From assembly GCA_017445755.1 (NCBI GenBank), contig JAFSSE010000016.1:1-39608 (forward strand): a DNA stretch of 39,608 bases, in the 5' to 3' direction. A program made the position numbers and the translations under genes. Shown here piece after piece: positions 1 to 6,987 of this stretch. This DNA is from Bacteroidales bacterium (GTDB lineage Bacteria > Bacteroidota > Bacteroidia > Bacteroidales > UBA932). Every line of letters starts with the position of its first letter. Position 1 is the first letter of the stretch. A model generated the notes under the pieces. It saw nothing but the letters and a program-made list of their open reading frames with translations, was not told where the DNA came from and did not search any database.

Positions 1-66
1 ACCCATAAGCTGCAACTGCTGCGTCAAAGCCCTAGGCATCATCTTTCCAAATGTGTCCTTACTCAT
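1..66 (-). CDS. N-terminal fragment of an unrecognised protein
   Basis: A leftward reading frame starts with ATG at 66 and is open to the window edge, giving 22 residues that begin MSKDTFGKMMPRAL. I do not recognise the family from so short a piece. The start is supported by a good Bacteroidota-type promoter 20 bases upstream (86-117) and by the short leader. It has no signal peptide in the visible part. The gene points away from the rest of the window, and a 108-bp palindromic repeat lies behind its promoter. Confidence 0.45.
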   Translation of the reverse strand, partial: MSKDTFGKMMPRALTQQLQLMG

Positions 67-85
67 ATTTGTAATTTATCGTATG

Positions 86-117
86 CAAAAATAGTAATTT
101 TTGTTTAGTATAACAAA
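86..117 (-). promoter_or_regulatory. Bacteroidota-type promoter for the leftward partial gene
   Basis: On the minus strand a TTTG box (114-117) is followed after exactly 20 bases by TATTTTTG (86-93), which matches the -33 TTTG / -7 TAnnTTTG consensus used by Bacteroidota housekeeping sigma. The ATG at 66 lies about 20 bases downstream. Confidence 0.7.
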
Positions 118-144
118 CAATTCAGGATAATTTCCGAAAAAAGG

Positions 145-252
145 CGTGGCGCGCAAGTGCGTTATATCCAGAGCTTTGCGCAAAACAACGTGACTGAAAA
201 TGGGCACGTCGTTACGCGCAAATAGTTAAGTGTCTATAAGTTACGCGCCACG
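145..252 (-). repeat. 108-bp palindromic interspersed repeat, copy 1
   Basis: The element starts with CGTGGCGCG and ends with CGCGCCACG, so its ends are inverted repeats. A second long hairpin lies inside: on the minus strand TTTGCGC...GACGTG pairs with CACGTT...GCGCAAA. Its reverse complement aligns without gaps over all 108 bases to 35548-35655 with 17 mismatches by my count (about 84% identity), and the first 35 bases are identical. It is intergenic. Read in the orientation matched to copy 2, it lies upstream of the leftward promoter at 86-117. I see no open reading frame in it. It could be a miniature mobile element, a REP/BIME-like sequence or a structured RNA. Confidence 0.8.
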
Positions 253-322
253 GGTGTGATTGTACTTCAAATTTACGAATAAAAACTTGAGTTCTCAAAT
301 TTCGCGGGAAATATAGAAATAT

Positions 323-353
323 TTTGTTTTTCGGCTCCGGATGTGTACTTTTG
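323..353 (+). promoter_or_regulatory. Bacteroidota-type promoter for the DUF6377 gene
   Basis: TTTG (323-326), 19 bases, then TACTTTTG (346-353) match the -33/-7 consensus. An upstream ATG at 343 lies inside this promoter, so translation must begin later, at the ATG at 376. Confidence 0.75.
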
Positions 354-375
354 TAGGGAGTCATCTTCCAAAACG

Positions 376-1545
376 ATGAAAAAGCTTGTACTCCTTATCT
401 TTGCAGCAGGACTGCTGCTCTCCGGATGCCGGAACGCCGATGAAAAAGCGCTCCGCCGTCTCGACGCGGCCATCCTTCTGAAAGACCGGTACGAGAGGAA
501 CCTCGAACAGCATGCTTCCCTCTTCAGGGACAACCTGAAAAGGGCCAGGACGGATTCCCTCGCCTTCGCTTCCGCCGAGATGCTGTTCAACACCTACCGC
601 CACTTCAGCTTGGACTCCTCGGCGCGCTACCTTTCCGTCATGGAGCAGCACGCCGTGACAAAGGACCTAAAGGCAAGGGCCGCAAGTGCGCGGGAAGACC
701 TCTTCAGCGAGCCCTCATCCGCCCCTGGCGGGAAAAGGACCATAGCCGAGCTCGCAGACTCGGCCGAAGTGGAGCTGAAAGCCGCCAGAAAAGACTGCAT
801 CACCCTTTATGAACTCGCCCTGCTGCTCTACGAGGAGAAGGACTATGCGAGGGCGGACCGCTATATCGAAAGAAACTTCCTCGACGCGATGGAAGGACGG
901 TTCAATATCAGCTTCTTCAATTCCGGAAAGGCCTACCAGAAGATTTCCAAGGCAAGGAGGAATCTGGAACGAAGGCGCACCATTCTGCTCCTCGGGAGCG
1001 GATTGATTCTGATCATACTGGCGATTATGACCTTTAACCTGCTGCGGCAGTCGCGACGCCAGAAAAAGGAAATCATGACCCTCCAGGGGTCTCATTTCAA
1101 GACGGTGAGCCGGCTCAGGGAAGACCTTGCCGATGCCGACGCGAAAATCCATGACGACGGAAAGGCCCTCTCAGAAGCGAACCGGATCAAGGAACAGCTG
1201 CTCTTCCGGGTAATGGAACTTTCCGCGGAATCGCTCTCAAGCGGCTCCAGGAAAAAAGCGGAACCCTTCTACCGCGCCTTTGACGAGGCCTTCCTGAACG
1301 CCTTCCCGGACTTTATCGACGGGGTAAACGGACTCCTGAAGGAAGAGGCCCGCTTCGAAAAGACCCTCCCCTTCAGGACCGAACTGAGAATCCTCGCAGT
1401 AATCCGCCTGGGGATGACAGAAAGCGGCAAGATTGCAGAGTTCCTCGGCATGGCCCCTCCTACCGTTTACAGTTACCGGACGCGTATGAGAAACGCATCT
1501 TCCGGACCCAAGGACCTTTTTGAGGAGCGGATCCGGAAGATCTAA
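376..1545 (+). CDS. DUF6377-type membrane-anchored transcriptional regulator
   Basis: The 389-residue protein begins with a signal peptide and lipobox (LLLSGC, Cys18). A helical, TPR-like region follows, then one transmembrane segment at about 202-223, a coiled stretch (240-285) and a C-terminal helix-turn-helix domain. The last 60 residues (FRTELRILAVIRLGM... TVYSYRTRMRN) are the recognisable signature of Bacteroidota DUF6377 proteins, which are thought to regulate neighbouring genes from the membrane. At 389 residues it is shorter than the roughly 540 I expect for the family, and the loss is in the N-terminal TPR part. ATG 376 is preferred because ATG 343 lies within the promoter and precedes the signal peptide. 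It has its own promoter and converges on the EEP gene. The target genes are unknown. Confidence 0.75.
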   Translation: MKKLVLLIFAAGLLLSGCRNADEKALRRLDAAILLKDRYERNLEQHASLFRDNLKRARTDSLAFASAEMLFNTYRHFSLDSSARYLSVMEQHAVTKDLKARAASAREDLFSEPSSAPGGKRTIAELADSAEVELKAARKDCITLYELALLLYEEKDYARADRYIERNFLDAMEGRFNISFFNSGKAYQKISKARRNLERRRTILLLGSGLILIILAIMTFNLLRQSRRQKKEIMTLQGSHFKTVSRLREDLADADAKIHDDGKALSEANRIKEQLLFRVMELSAESLSSGSRKKAEPFYRAFDEAFLNAFPDFIDGVNGLLKEEARFEKTLPFRTELRILAVIRLGMTESGKIAEFLGMAPPTVYSYRTRMRNASSGPKDLFEERIRKI

Positions 1546-1563
1546 AGTACTGTTTCCCTTTTT

Positions 1564-2445
1564 TTACTTGGTGAATTTCACCTCGGCCGTTACGAAATAA
1601 TGGTCCGAGGGATAAATCCCGTTGGGACGGTCTGTAACAACTTCTGAATTAAGGCATTCCACGGGGCCCTTGGCGAAGATGAAGTCTATTCTACGACCGG
1701 GCTTTTTCTTTGTGTCGGCCTTGAAACCATGGGCCGTGAAACCGTATTCAACCTCGCCGTGAATCGCTTCCCACATCTCCTTCCAACCGGCTTCCTTCAG
1801 AAGGTTTACCGGGACATTCTTTATTCCGGAATTGAAGTCGCCGCAGAGAATCTGGGGGAAATCATCCTGGTACTGGGCGGCCTCCCTGACAAACAACTCA
1901 GTCTGTTTGCCACGGGCCTCGTCGGAGATATGGTCGAGGTGGATGGAAATAACCCGGAACTGTTCTCCGGTCTTCCTGTCTTTCAGACGGAGCCAGTTGC
2001 AGTGGCGCGCCCTCGCGGTCTCCCAGGAGGCGCTGCCGGCGATTATCGGGTCTTCGGAAAGCCAGAAACAGCCGGCGGAGACGAGTTCGTAGCGTGATTT
2101 CTTGAAGAAAATACCGTTCTTCCCGATGAAGTGGTAACCTTCCGTAAAAGGATCCATTTCCGGCCCTTCGAAGCCATAACCCTCATATCCCTTGAACTCC
2201 TTCTTGAAATAGTCCCAGGAGTCGTAAATCAGTTCCTGGAGGCAGATAATGTCGGGTTTACTTGCGAGAATGACCTTCTTGCAGGTCTCCCGGCGGTCTT
2301 CCCAGCGGATTCCGTCAACGTCATCGGCCGGCAGGCCCGTGATACGGACATTGGCGGTGATGATTTTGTGGGTCACCTCTTTTTTCGCCGAGGCGGGGGC
2401 GATGGCGGCGATAAGGAGGGCCGCAGCAAACAATATCTTTTTCAT
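1564..2445 (-). CDS. secreted endonuclease/exonuclease/phosphatase (EEP) family protein
   Basis: The 293-residue protein starts with a Sec signal peptide (MKKILFAAALLIAAIAPASA) that has no lipobox cysteine, so a periplasmic or secreted enzyme is likely. It carries the metal-dependent EEP fold signatures in order: an Asn in the first strand (TANVRI), a catalytic Glu (CLQEL), GDFNSG, and a C-terminal SDHYFV with the catalytic His. Members cleave phosphodiester or phosphomonoester bonds in nucleic acids, sphingomyelin or inositol phosphates, and the substrate here cannot be read from sequence. It is translationally coupled to the MFS transporter upstream (ATGA overlap at 2442-2445). It is the third EEP protein in the window, with the other two at 27460-30254, so a phosphodiester substrate shared with the main locus is possible. 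Confidence 0.85.
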   Translation of the reverse strand: MKKILFAAALLIAAIAPASAKKEVTHKIITANVRITGLPADDVDGIRWEDRRETCKKVILASKPDIICLQELIYDSWDYFKKEFKGYEGYGFEGPEMDPFTEGYHFIGKNGIFFKKSRYELVSAGCFWLSEDPIIAGSASWETARARHCNWLRLKDRKTGEQFRVISIHLDHISDEARGKQTELFVREAAQYQDDFPQILCGDFNSGIKNVPVNLLKEAGWKEMWEAIHGEVEYGFTAHGFKADTKKKPGRRIDFIFAKGPVECLNSEVVTDRPNGIYPSDHYFVTAEVKFTK

Positions 2446-3743
2446 AACTGTTCGGAAGGAGTTTCAACGCGTACCATTTTCCGGAGAATCAGGGCCGCAA
2501 ACAGGTGGAGGGTACCCATGATGATGAAAAGGATGGTCCAGCCGCTTTCCGGAATGGATCCGACAAACTGGTTGAACACCATCGAGCCGAGGGCGCCGGC
2601 CCCGCACGAGAGCCCCATCACCGAGGCGATGTTCTTTACCGGGAAGGTTTCGGCAAAGACGACCGGTATCGTATAAAGCCAGCTGAGGCAGAGGACTGCA
2701 ACCAGGGAGAAAATCGCAATTATAAGGGCGATTTTAAGGGTAAAGGAGAGCCCTGTCGCCGCATTGATGAATGGAACCAGCATGCAGAGCGGAGCAATGA
2801 CTACAACCGCCGTCAGCATCTTTTTGCGGGCCGCAAGGGCGCTCATGCCCTTTTTGATCATATTGTCCGACCAGGCGGAGGTAAGGATTCCTCCGATAGC
2901 GCCGATAAGGAAGGGGATGCCGCCGATCCACTGGATCATGTTCAGGGTCTGCTCGTTGGTCAGTCCCTGGTGGGTGCCCATCGAGCGCAGGAAGCCGGGA
3001 AGCCAGAAGCAGCAGAAGTACCACACGGGGTCGCTGACAAGGCGGATGAGGATACCTCCCCAGAGTGTCTTTGTCTTGAAGAGCCCCTTCATGGTAAAGG
3101 ATTTCTGCTCTCCGGTCGGGGTCGCCTTGTCGAGGTTGACAGTCCTGTCGAGAACCTCCTGGGGCGGGGTCTGGTAAATGAATATCCAGAAGAAGGCGAT
3201 TATGAGCCCGAAGGCGCCGGAAATCACAAAAATATGCTGCCAGTAGCCGAGAAGGCCCATCAGCCACGCAATTACAATCGGCGCTACAACAGCACCCAGC
3301 GAGCCGCCGATGGTACAGAGGGAGTTGGCCGTCGCGCGCTGCTTTTTCTCAAACCACAGGGTCACGGCCACGATCTGTCCTGCGAAGATGGTCGGTTCAG
3401 CCAGCCCAAGGACTCCGCGGCAGGCGGCGAAAATCCACGCATTGGGCGCGTATGCCGCTCCTATGCACGCCAGGGACCAGATTGTGATTCCCCCCAGCAT
3501 AACCCTCTTCGGCCCGAAGCGGTCCACGAGTACTCCGGAAATCGGGTACATGATTGCATAGCAGAGGAGGAATACGTTCACGATCCATGCATACTCAAAG
3601 TCGCCGATTGAGAAATGCTCGAGGATTTCCGGCTTCAGGATCGACAGCAGCTGCCTGTCAAGGTAGTTGCATATTATGGCGAGGAACATCATCGCCACGA
3701 TTACCCATTTTCTGGTGGACGGTTTTAAAAAGGTTTTAGTCAT
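2442..3743 (-). CDS. MFS transporter, anion:cation symporter (ACS/ExuT-like) type
   Basis: The 433-residue protein has about 12 hydrophobic segments. It has an ExuT/GudP-like first helix ending in NYLDRQ and a central loop typical of the ACS family. Family members move hexuronates, glucarate, other organic anions or nucleotide-related anions by proton symport across the inner membrane. The exact substrate is not evident. It is the first gene of a two-gene operon with the EEP enzyme, whose start codon overlaps its stop by four bases. This suggests that it imports a product released by that enzyme (inference). A TATCTTTG box lies about 28 bases upstream of its start. Confidence 0.85.
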   Translation of the reverse strand: MTKTFLKPSTRKWVIVAMMFLAIICNYLDRQLLSILKPEILEHFSIGDFEYAWIVNVFLLCYAIMYPISGVLVDRFGPKRVMLGGITIWSLACIGAAYAPNAWIFAACRGVLGLAEPTIFAGQIVAVTLWFEKKQRATANSLCTIGGSLGAVVAPIVIAWLMGLLGYWQHIFVISGAFGLIIAFFWIFIYQTPPQEVLDRTVNLDKATPTGEQKSFTMKGLFKTKTLWGGILIRLVSDPVWYFCCFWLPGFLRSMGTHQGLTNEQTLNMIQWIGGIPFLIGAIGGILTSAWSDNMIKKGMSALAARKKMLTAVVVIAPLCMLVPFINAATGLSFTLKIALIIAIFSLVAVLCLSWLYTIPVVFAETFPVKNIASVMGLSCGAGALGSMVFNQFVGSIPESGWTILFIIMGTLHLFAALILRKMVRVETPSEQL

Positions 3744-3770
3744 ACTTTCTGCTTAGTGTCTTGGCGTCCA

Positions 3771-3778
3771 CAAAGATA
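3771..3778 (-). promoter_or_regulatory. possible -7 box for the MFS/EEP operon
   Basis: On the minus strand TATCTTTG fits TAnnTTTG and lies 27 bases upstream of the transporter ATG. I find no good TTTG at the -33 spacing, so the promoter may need an activator. Confidence 0.4.
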
Positions 3779-3818
3779 ACTTATTTCTTTGTATTGTGGA
3801 TGCTGGCGGAGGCGTTTT

Positions 3819-3848
3819 TTTGCTTCACGCGGGCACACTTTATGCTTG
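3819..3848 (+). promoter_or_regulatory. possible promoter for the small secreted protein gene
   Basis: TTTG (3819-3822) is followed after 18 bases by TATGCTTG (3841-3848), one mismatch from TAnnTTTG. The ATG at 3883 is 35 bases downstream, which supports that start over the earlier in-frame ATG at 3796. Confidence 0.5.
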
Positions 3849-3882
3849 CAAATACACCACAAACAATAAATACGCGCAAACA

Positions 3883-4383
3883 ATGAAAAAGATAGTATTG
3901 ATTTTGGCGTTCCTTGCGCTCGGATTGGGTGCCGGTGCGCAGAATACGAACAACGGATGGCCGCAAAGACAGAGCCGTGAACAGATAAATGTGGATCCTG
4001 ACGGTCAGAATATCACCATTGACCGCAACATGTACGTATGGAGGCCTTTTGACGATGTCGTCGGATATTCAATCTATGGCAGCCGTTATCGCAAGGCAAA
4101 GGCAAACAAGGGCTGGGGAATGTTCCTCTCGGTTATCGTCGCTCCTCTAAGTGGGATTTTGTTGGCATATGGGATTGACGAGGGTGGCGCCGGGTCGGCC
4201 ATTATTGGAGGCGCAGCACTTGCCGGAAGTCTGGGAGCAGGTATCCCTTTGTGGGTAAAAGGCAGACGGCAACTCGACTGGATGCTGGACGACTATGCCG
4301 AGCGTTACGGCCCGAAACCCCATGCCACGGCCGTAACTGTCGGTCCCACCGCAAATGGCGTTGGACTTGCACTGAATTTCTGA
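3883..4383 (+). CDS. small secreted or membrane protein of unknown function
   Basis: The 166-residue product begins with a signal peptide (MKKIVLILAFLALGLGAGAQ). A polar region follows (about 20-65, with INVDPDGQNITID), then two hydrophobic Gly/Ala-rich segments at about 75-95 and 100-120 that could be a membrane hairpin, and a polar tail. I do not recognise the family. An in-frame ATG at 3796 would add 29 residues before the signal peptide and would lie upstream of the apparent promoter, so 3883 was chosen. It is monocistronic and converges with the ribulokinase gene. The short convergent gap (4384-4441) contains only a weak imperfect hairpin. Confidence 0.6.
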   Translation: MKKIVLILAFLALGLGAGAQNTNNGWPQRQSREQINVDPDGQNITIDRNMYVWRPFDDVVGYSIYGSRYRKAKANKGWGMFLSVIVAPLSGILLAYGIDEGGAGSAIIGGAALAGSLGAGIPLWVKGRRQLDWMLDDYAERYGPKPHATAVTVGPTANGVGLALNF

Positions 4384-4441
4384 AATCCAGACTCCCCCAC
4401 GGCTGAACTTCCGAAGGACAATTCTGTAGGAGTTCAATATT

Positions 4442-6040
4442 TTACAGCCCGGCAAGGGTCAGATAGCGGGCGTAGCGTTTGCTAAGGACGGAGCTTTCCC
4501 CGGGAGTATACTTCCGTGAGGTCGGAGGGCAGAGGGCATCCTCGGCCGCCTCCACGCTCGGATAGAGTCCGGCGATGACGGCCGCATGGACCGCGGCCCC
4601 GAGGGCGCATGAATCCTTGGCCGAGGAAACCTCTATTTCCTTGCCGAGGACATCCGAAAGCATCTGCATGACAAAAGGCGATTTCTGCGCCACTCCGCCG
4701 ACTGCCACATATCGTCCGATTTCAACCCCACCCTTCTCGAGGTGGTCCATGACCGCTTTCGTTGCAAAGCAGGTTGCCTCGACAAAGGCGCGGAAGACTT
4801 CAGGTGCGGATGTGGAAAGCCGGAGTCCTTCGAGGGTTCCGGTCAGGGAGTTGTCCCCGAATGGCGAACGGCGGCCGTTGAGATAGTCTGTCGCGAGGGG
4901 GGCGTCTTCCCGCTCCGGAAGTGCCGCAGCGGCTTCCGAAAGGTCTGCAATCATGGTTCCTTCGATCTCCGCCGCCCTCTCCGGATCGAGTTTCCTGAGC
5001 GGCCAGCTCAGGAAGTTCTTGACCCAGGCATAGACATCCCCGAAGGCGGACAGGCCGACCTCAAAGCCGACCTGACCAGGAAGAATGGACCCATCGACCT
5101 GGGCAAAAACGCCCGGCAGGACCTTTGAGCCATAGATCTCCTTCGGCATTACAGCCATGTAGCAGGACGAGGTCCCGAGGTTCAGGATTATGGTCTTGTA
5201 GCGTACGCCACCGCCGACCGCGCCGGAATAGCTGTCGATATTGCCGACTCCGATTCGGACCGTTTCCGGAAGGCCCAGCTTGGCCGCCCACTCGGCACAG
5301 AGCGTCCCGGCGGGCTTGTCACAGCCGAAGTTTTCCTTAGGGAGGGCGAGACGATTAAGGCGCGGGTCGAGTTCATCGAAGAAACTCTCCGGAGGGAAGC
5401 CGCCCCACTCCTCGGCCCACATCCACTTCGCCCCGAGGCAGCAGTGGCCGGGCCGGAAGGATTCCATGTCGTTGCAGCCCGAAAGGACCGCGGAAATCCA
5501 GTCGCAGCACTCGATGGCGCAATAGGCGTTTTCCGCAACCTGCGGTGCAGTACGGACGATATGGAGCACCTTGGACCAATAGTTTTCGGCCGAGTATACC
5601 CCGCCGCTATGGCAGGTATAGGGATAGCCCTTAGTGTCGCAAAGGGTATTTATTTCCACGCTTTCGGCCATCGCAGTATGGTCCTTCCAGAGGATGAACA
5701 TCGCCGAAGGATCCTCCTCGAAGCCCGGTTTAAGGGCGAGAGGGGTCAGAGTCCGGTCCGCAAAACACGGGGTCGATGCAGTCGTATCAATAGAAATGGA
5801 AACGATATTTTCAGGTTCCGGGCAGGCGCCGATTACACCTTTAAGTATGGTTTCAAGAACTTCGAGATAGTCTTTCGGATGCTGCCGGAACTGAGCTTTG
5901 GCCGCATCGCAGAACTTCCCTTCCGCCCAGCGGGGATAAGCGGCCGTCTTTCCGGCGAGAATCTCCCCGGAAAAGGCATCCACGAGGATTGCCCTCGCGG
6001 AATCCGTGCCATAATCGACACCTATGACAAACTTGCCCAT
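4442..6040 (-). CDS. araB: ribulokinase (AraB-type FGGY kinase)
   Basis: At 532 residues this matches the usual length of AraB and resembles the E. coli enzyme throughout. It has VDYGTDSARA at the N-terminal phosphate-binding strand, the AraB-specific CDAAKAQFRQHPKDY stretch, FILWKDHTA, WGGFPPESFFDELDP, LGTSSCYM, NGRRSP, and a C-terminal GGVAQKSPFV / CALGAAVHAAV ATP-binding region. AraB phosphorylates L-ribulose with ATP. The E. coli enzyme also accepts D-ribulose, ribitol and L-arabitol. No arabinose isomerase or ribulose-phosphate epimerase is next to it. It is the last gene of the G1P dehydrogenase/PTS operon, one base after the preceding stop. A role on ribitol or another pentitol is therefore possible (inference). 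Confidence 0.9.
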   Translation of the reverse strand: MGKFVIGVDYGTDSARAILVDAFSGEILAGKTAAYPRWAEGKFCDAAKAQFRQHPKDYLEVLETILKGVIGACPEPENIVSISIDTTASTPCFADRTLTPLALKPGFEEDPSAMFILWKDHTAMAESVEINTLCDTKGYPYTCHSGGVYSAENYWSKVLHIVRTAPQVAENAYCAIECCDWISAVLSGCNDMESFRPGHCCLGAKWMWAEEWGGFPPESFFDELDPRLNRLALPKENFGCDKPAGTLCAEWAAKLGLPETVRIGVGNIDSYSGAVGGGVRYKTIILNLGTSSCYMAVMPKEIYGSKVLPGVFAQVDGSILPGQVGFEVGLSAFGDVYAWVKNFLSWPLRKLDPERAAEIEGTMIADLSEAAAALPEREDAPLATDYLNGRRSPFGDNSLTGTLEGLRLSTSAPEVFRAFVEATCFATKAVMDHLEKGGVEIGRYVAVGGVAQKSPFVMQMLSDVLGKEIEVSSAKDSCALGAAVHAAVIAGLYPSVEAAEDALCPPTSRKYTPGESSVLSKRYARYLTLAGL

Positions 6041-6041
6041 C

Positions 6042-6965
6042 TTATTTTTTCTTTCCCTTGTAAATCATTTCGAAGAGCCCGTCCTGGCCCTGGATAAGGT
6101 AGCGGTCTTTCTTGAAGTGGGCGCAGTCCTCGAGCTCTCCAGTCGTTCCAAGACCCATGTCCAGCACCTCTACGGGGCGTTTTTTATTGAGGTCCCAGAC
6201 GAAGAGGTAGCTCGGGTACTCGGGGGTTCCGAGACCGGTAGGCATAAGGAGCTTGCCCTTATAGATGCAGAGCCCCTGGCCGATGGTAGCATAGGAAAGA
6301 CCGTTGTCTTCGACCACGTAGTTTTCAAGGATGTCGGCGCCTGTGAGGGTGACCTGAGGACCTTCGGACAGCTTCGGCAGACGGAATTTCACGATGCGGT
6401 GCTTATTGTTTTCGAGGTCCTTGTCCTTCGTAGTGTTCCCGAAGCCGTAAAGGGCCTTGTTCTCGCGGTCCACAACCCACTGGAGGGCATATCCGAAGAG
6501 GTTATAGGTATCTTCGAAATAGATTGTCTGAACGAGCTCCGAGCTCTGGAAATCCTTTGCAATCCTCTCTACGAAAAGGACGTCCTTACGGCCCTGGTAG
6601 GGCTTTTTATGGCACTGGCTGATATAGAGAACCGGCAGGCGGTCCCGCTTTGAGAACTTCTCGACTCCGAAGCTGGCGACGTTGGAATGGTTTACCGGGT
6701 CATGGGTCGCAAGGTCGAAGCCGCCAAGCCGCTCAAGACCGTCCTTGCCGTCATATTTCCACACGGTCGCAATTCCGGTATGCTGCAGCGAGACGATATA
6801 CTTCTTGTAGCAGTCCATACCCTGGTAGTTGTGTTTCTCGAACTCGGTGATGTGGCGGTTCTTGAAAGTGTCGGTCGAAAGCGGGAGGGACACAAAGCCC
6901 ATGTTCTGGCCGAAAAGGGTCGCTGCTGCAAGAATTGCTGCGAGGGAAAGGAGGATTTTTTTCAT
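6042..6965 (-). CDS. secreted beta-propeller-like protein, paralogue of the EEP-fusion C-terminus
   Basis: The 307-residue protein has a signal peptide (MKKILLSLAAILAAATLFGQ) and then about 285 residues of short beta-rich repeats without a catalytic motif I can name. It clearly resembles the C-terminal half of the 569-residue protein at 28545-30254. Shared features in the same order are an HxNxAxFG segment, LPVLYISQC versus YPLFYTSEC, the block VKFRLPKLS, a T(G/D)AD(I/V)L segment and a late Gly-rich strand. It lies 22 bases after ptsI and one base before araB, so it is co-transcribed with the PTS operon. Its position suggests a periplasmic or surface binding, sensor or lyase-like role linked to the imported substrate, but the function is unknown. 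Confidence 0.7.
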   Translation of the reverse strand: MKKILLSLAAILAAATLFGQNMGFVSLPLSTDTFKNRHITEFEKHNYQGMDCYKKYIVSLQHTGIATVWKYDGKDGLERLGGFDLATHDPVNHSNVASFGVEKFSKRDRLPVLYISQCHKKPYQGRKDVLFVERIAKDFQSSELVQTIYFEDTYNLFGYALQWVVDRENKALYGFGNTTKDKDLENNKHRIVKFRLPKLSEGPQVTLTGADILENYVVEDNGLSYATIGQGLCIYKGKLLMPTGLGTPEYPSYLFVWDLNKKRPVEVLDMGLGTTGELEDCAHFKKDRYLIQGQDGLFEMIYKGKKK

Positions 6966-6987
6966 GATATCATTGATTTTTAGTTTG

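Larger units (their letters stand above)
67..375. other. intergenic region between divergent genes
   Basis: These 309 bases carry no convincing gene. They hold, in order, the leftward promoter (86-117), a 108-bp palindromic repeat (145-252), an AT-rich spacer (253-322) in which I see nothing further, and the rightward promoter (323-353) of the DUF6377 gene. Confidence 0.7.

Noticed and set aside
145-252. The two 108-bp repeats as CRISPR repeats
   Set aside because: There are only two copies, 35 kb apart and inverted, with no spacers and no cas genes.
343-375. Upstream ATG giving an 11-residue longer DUF6377 protein
   Set aside because: The codons fall inside the -33/-7 promoter and would put residues ahead of a clean lipoprotein signal peptide.
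4384-4441. Possible bidirectional terminator between the small secreted gene and araB
   Set aside because: Only a short imperfect hairpin (GAACTTCC...GGAGTTC) without a T-tract is visible.
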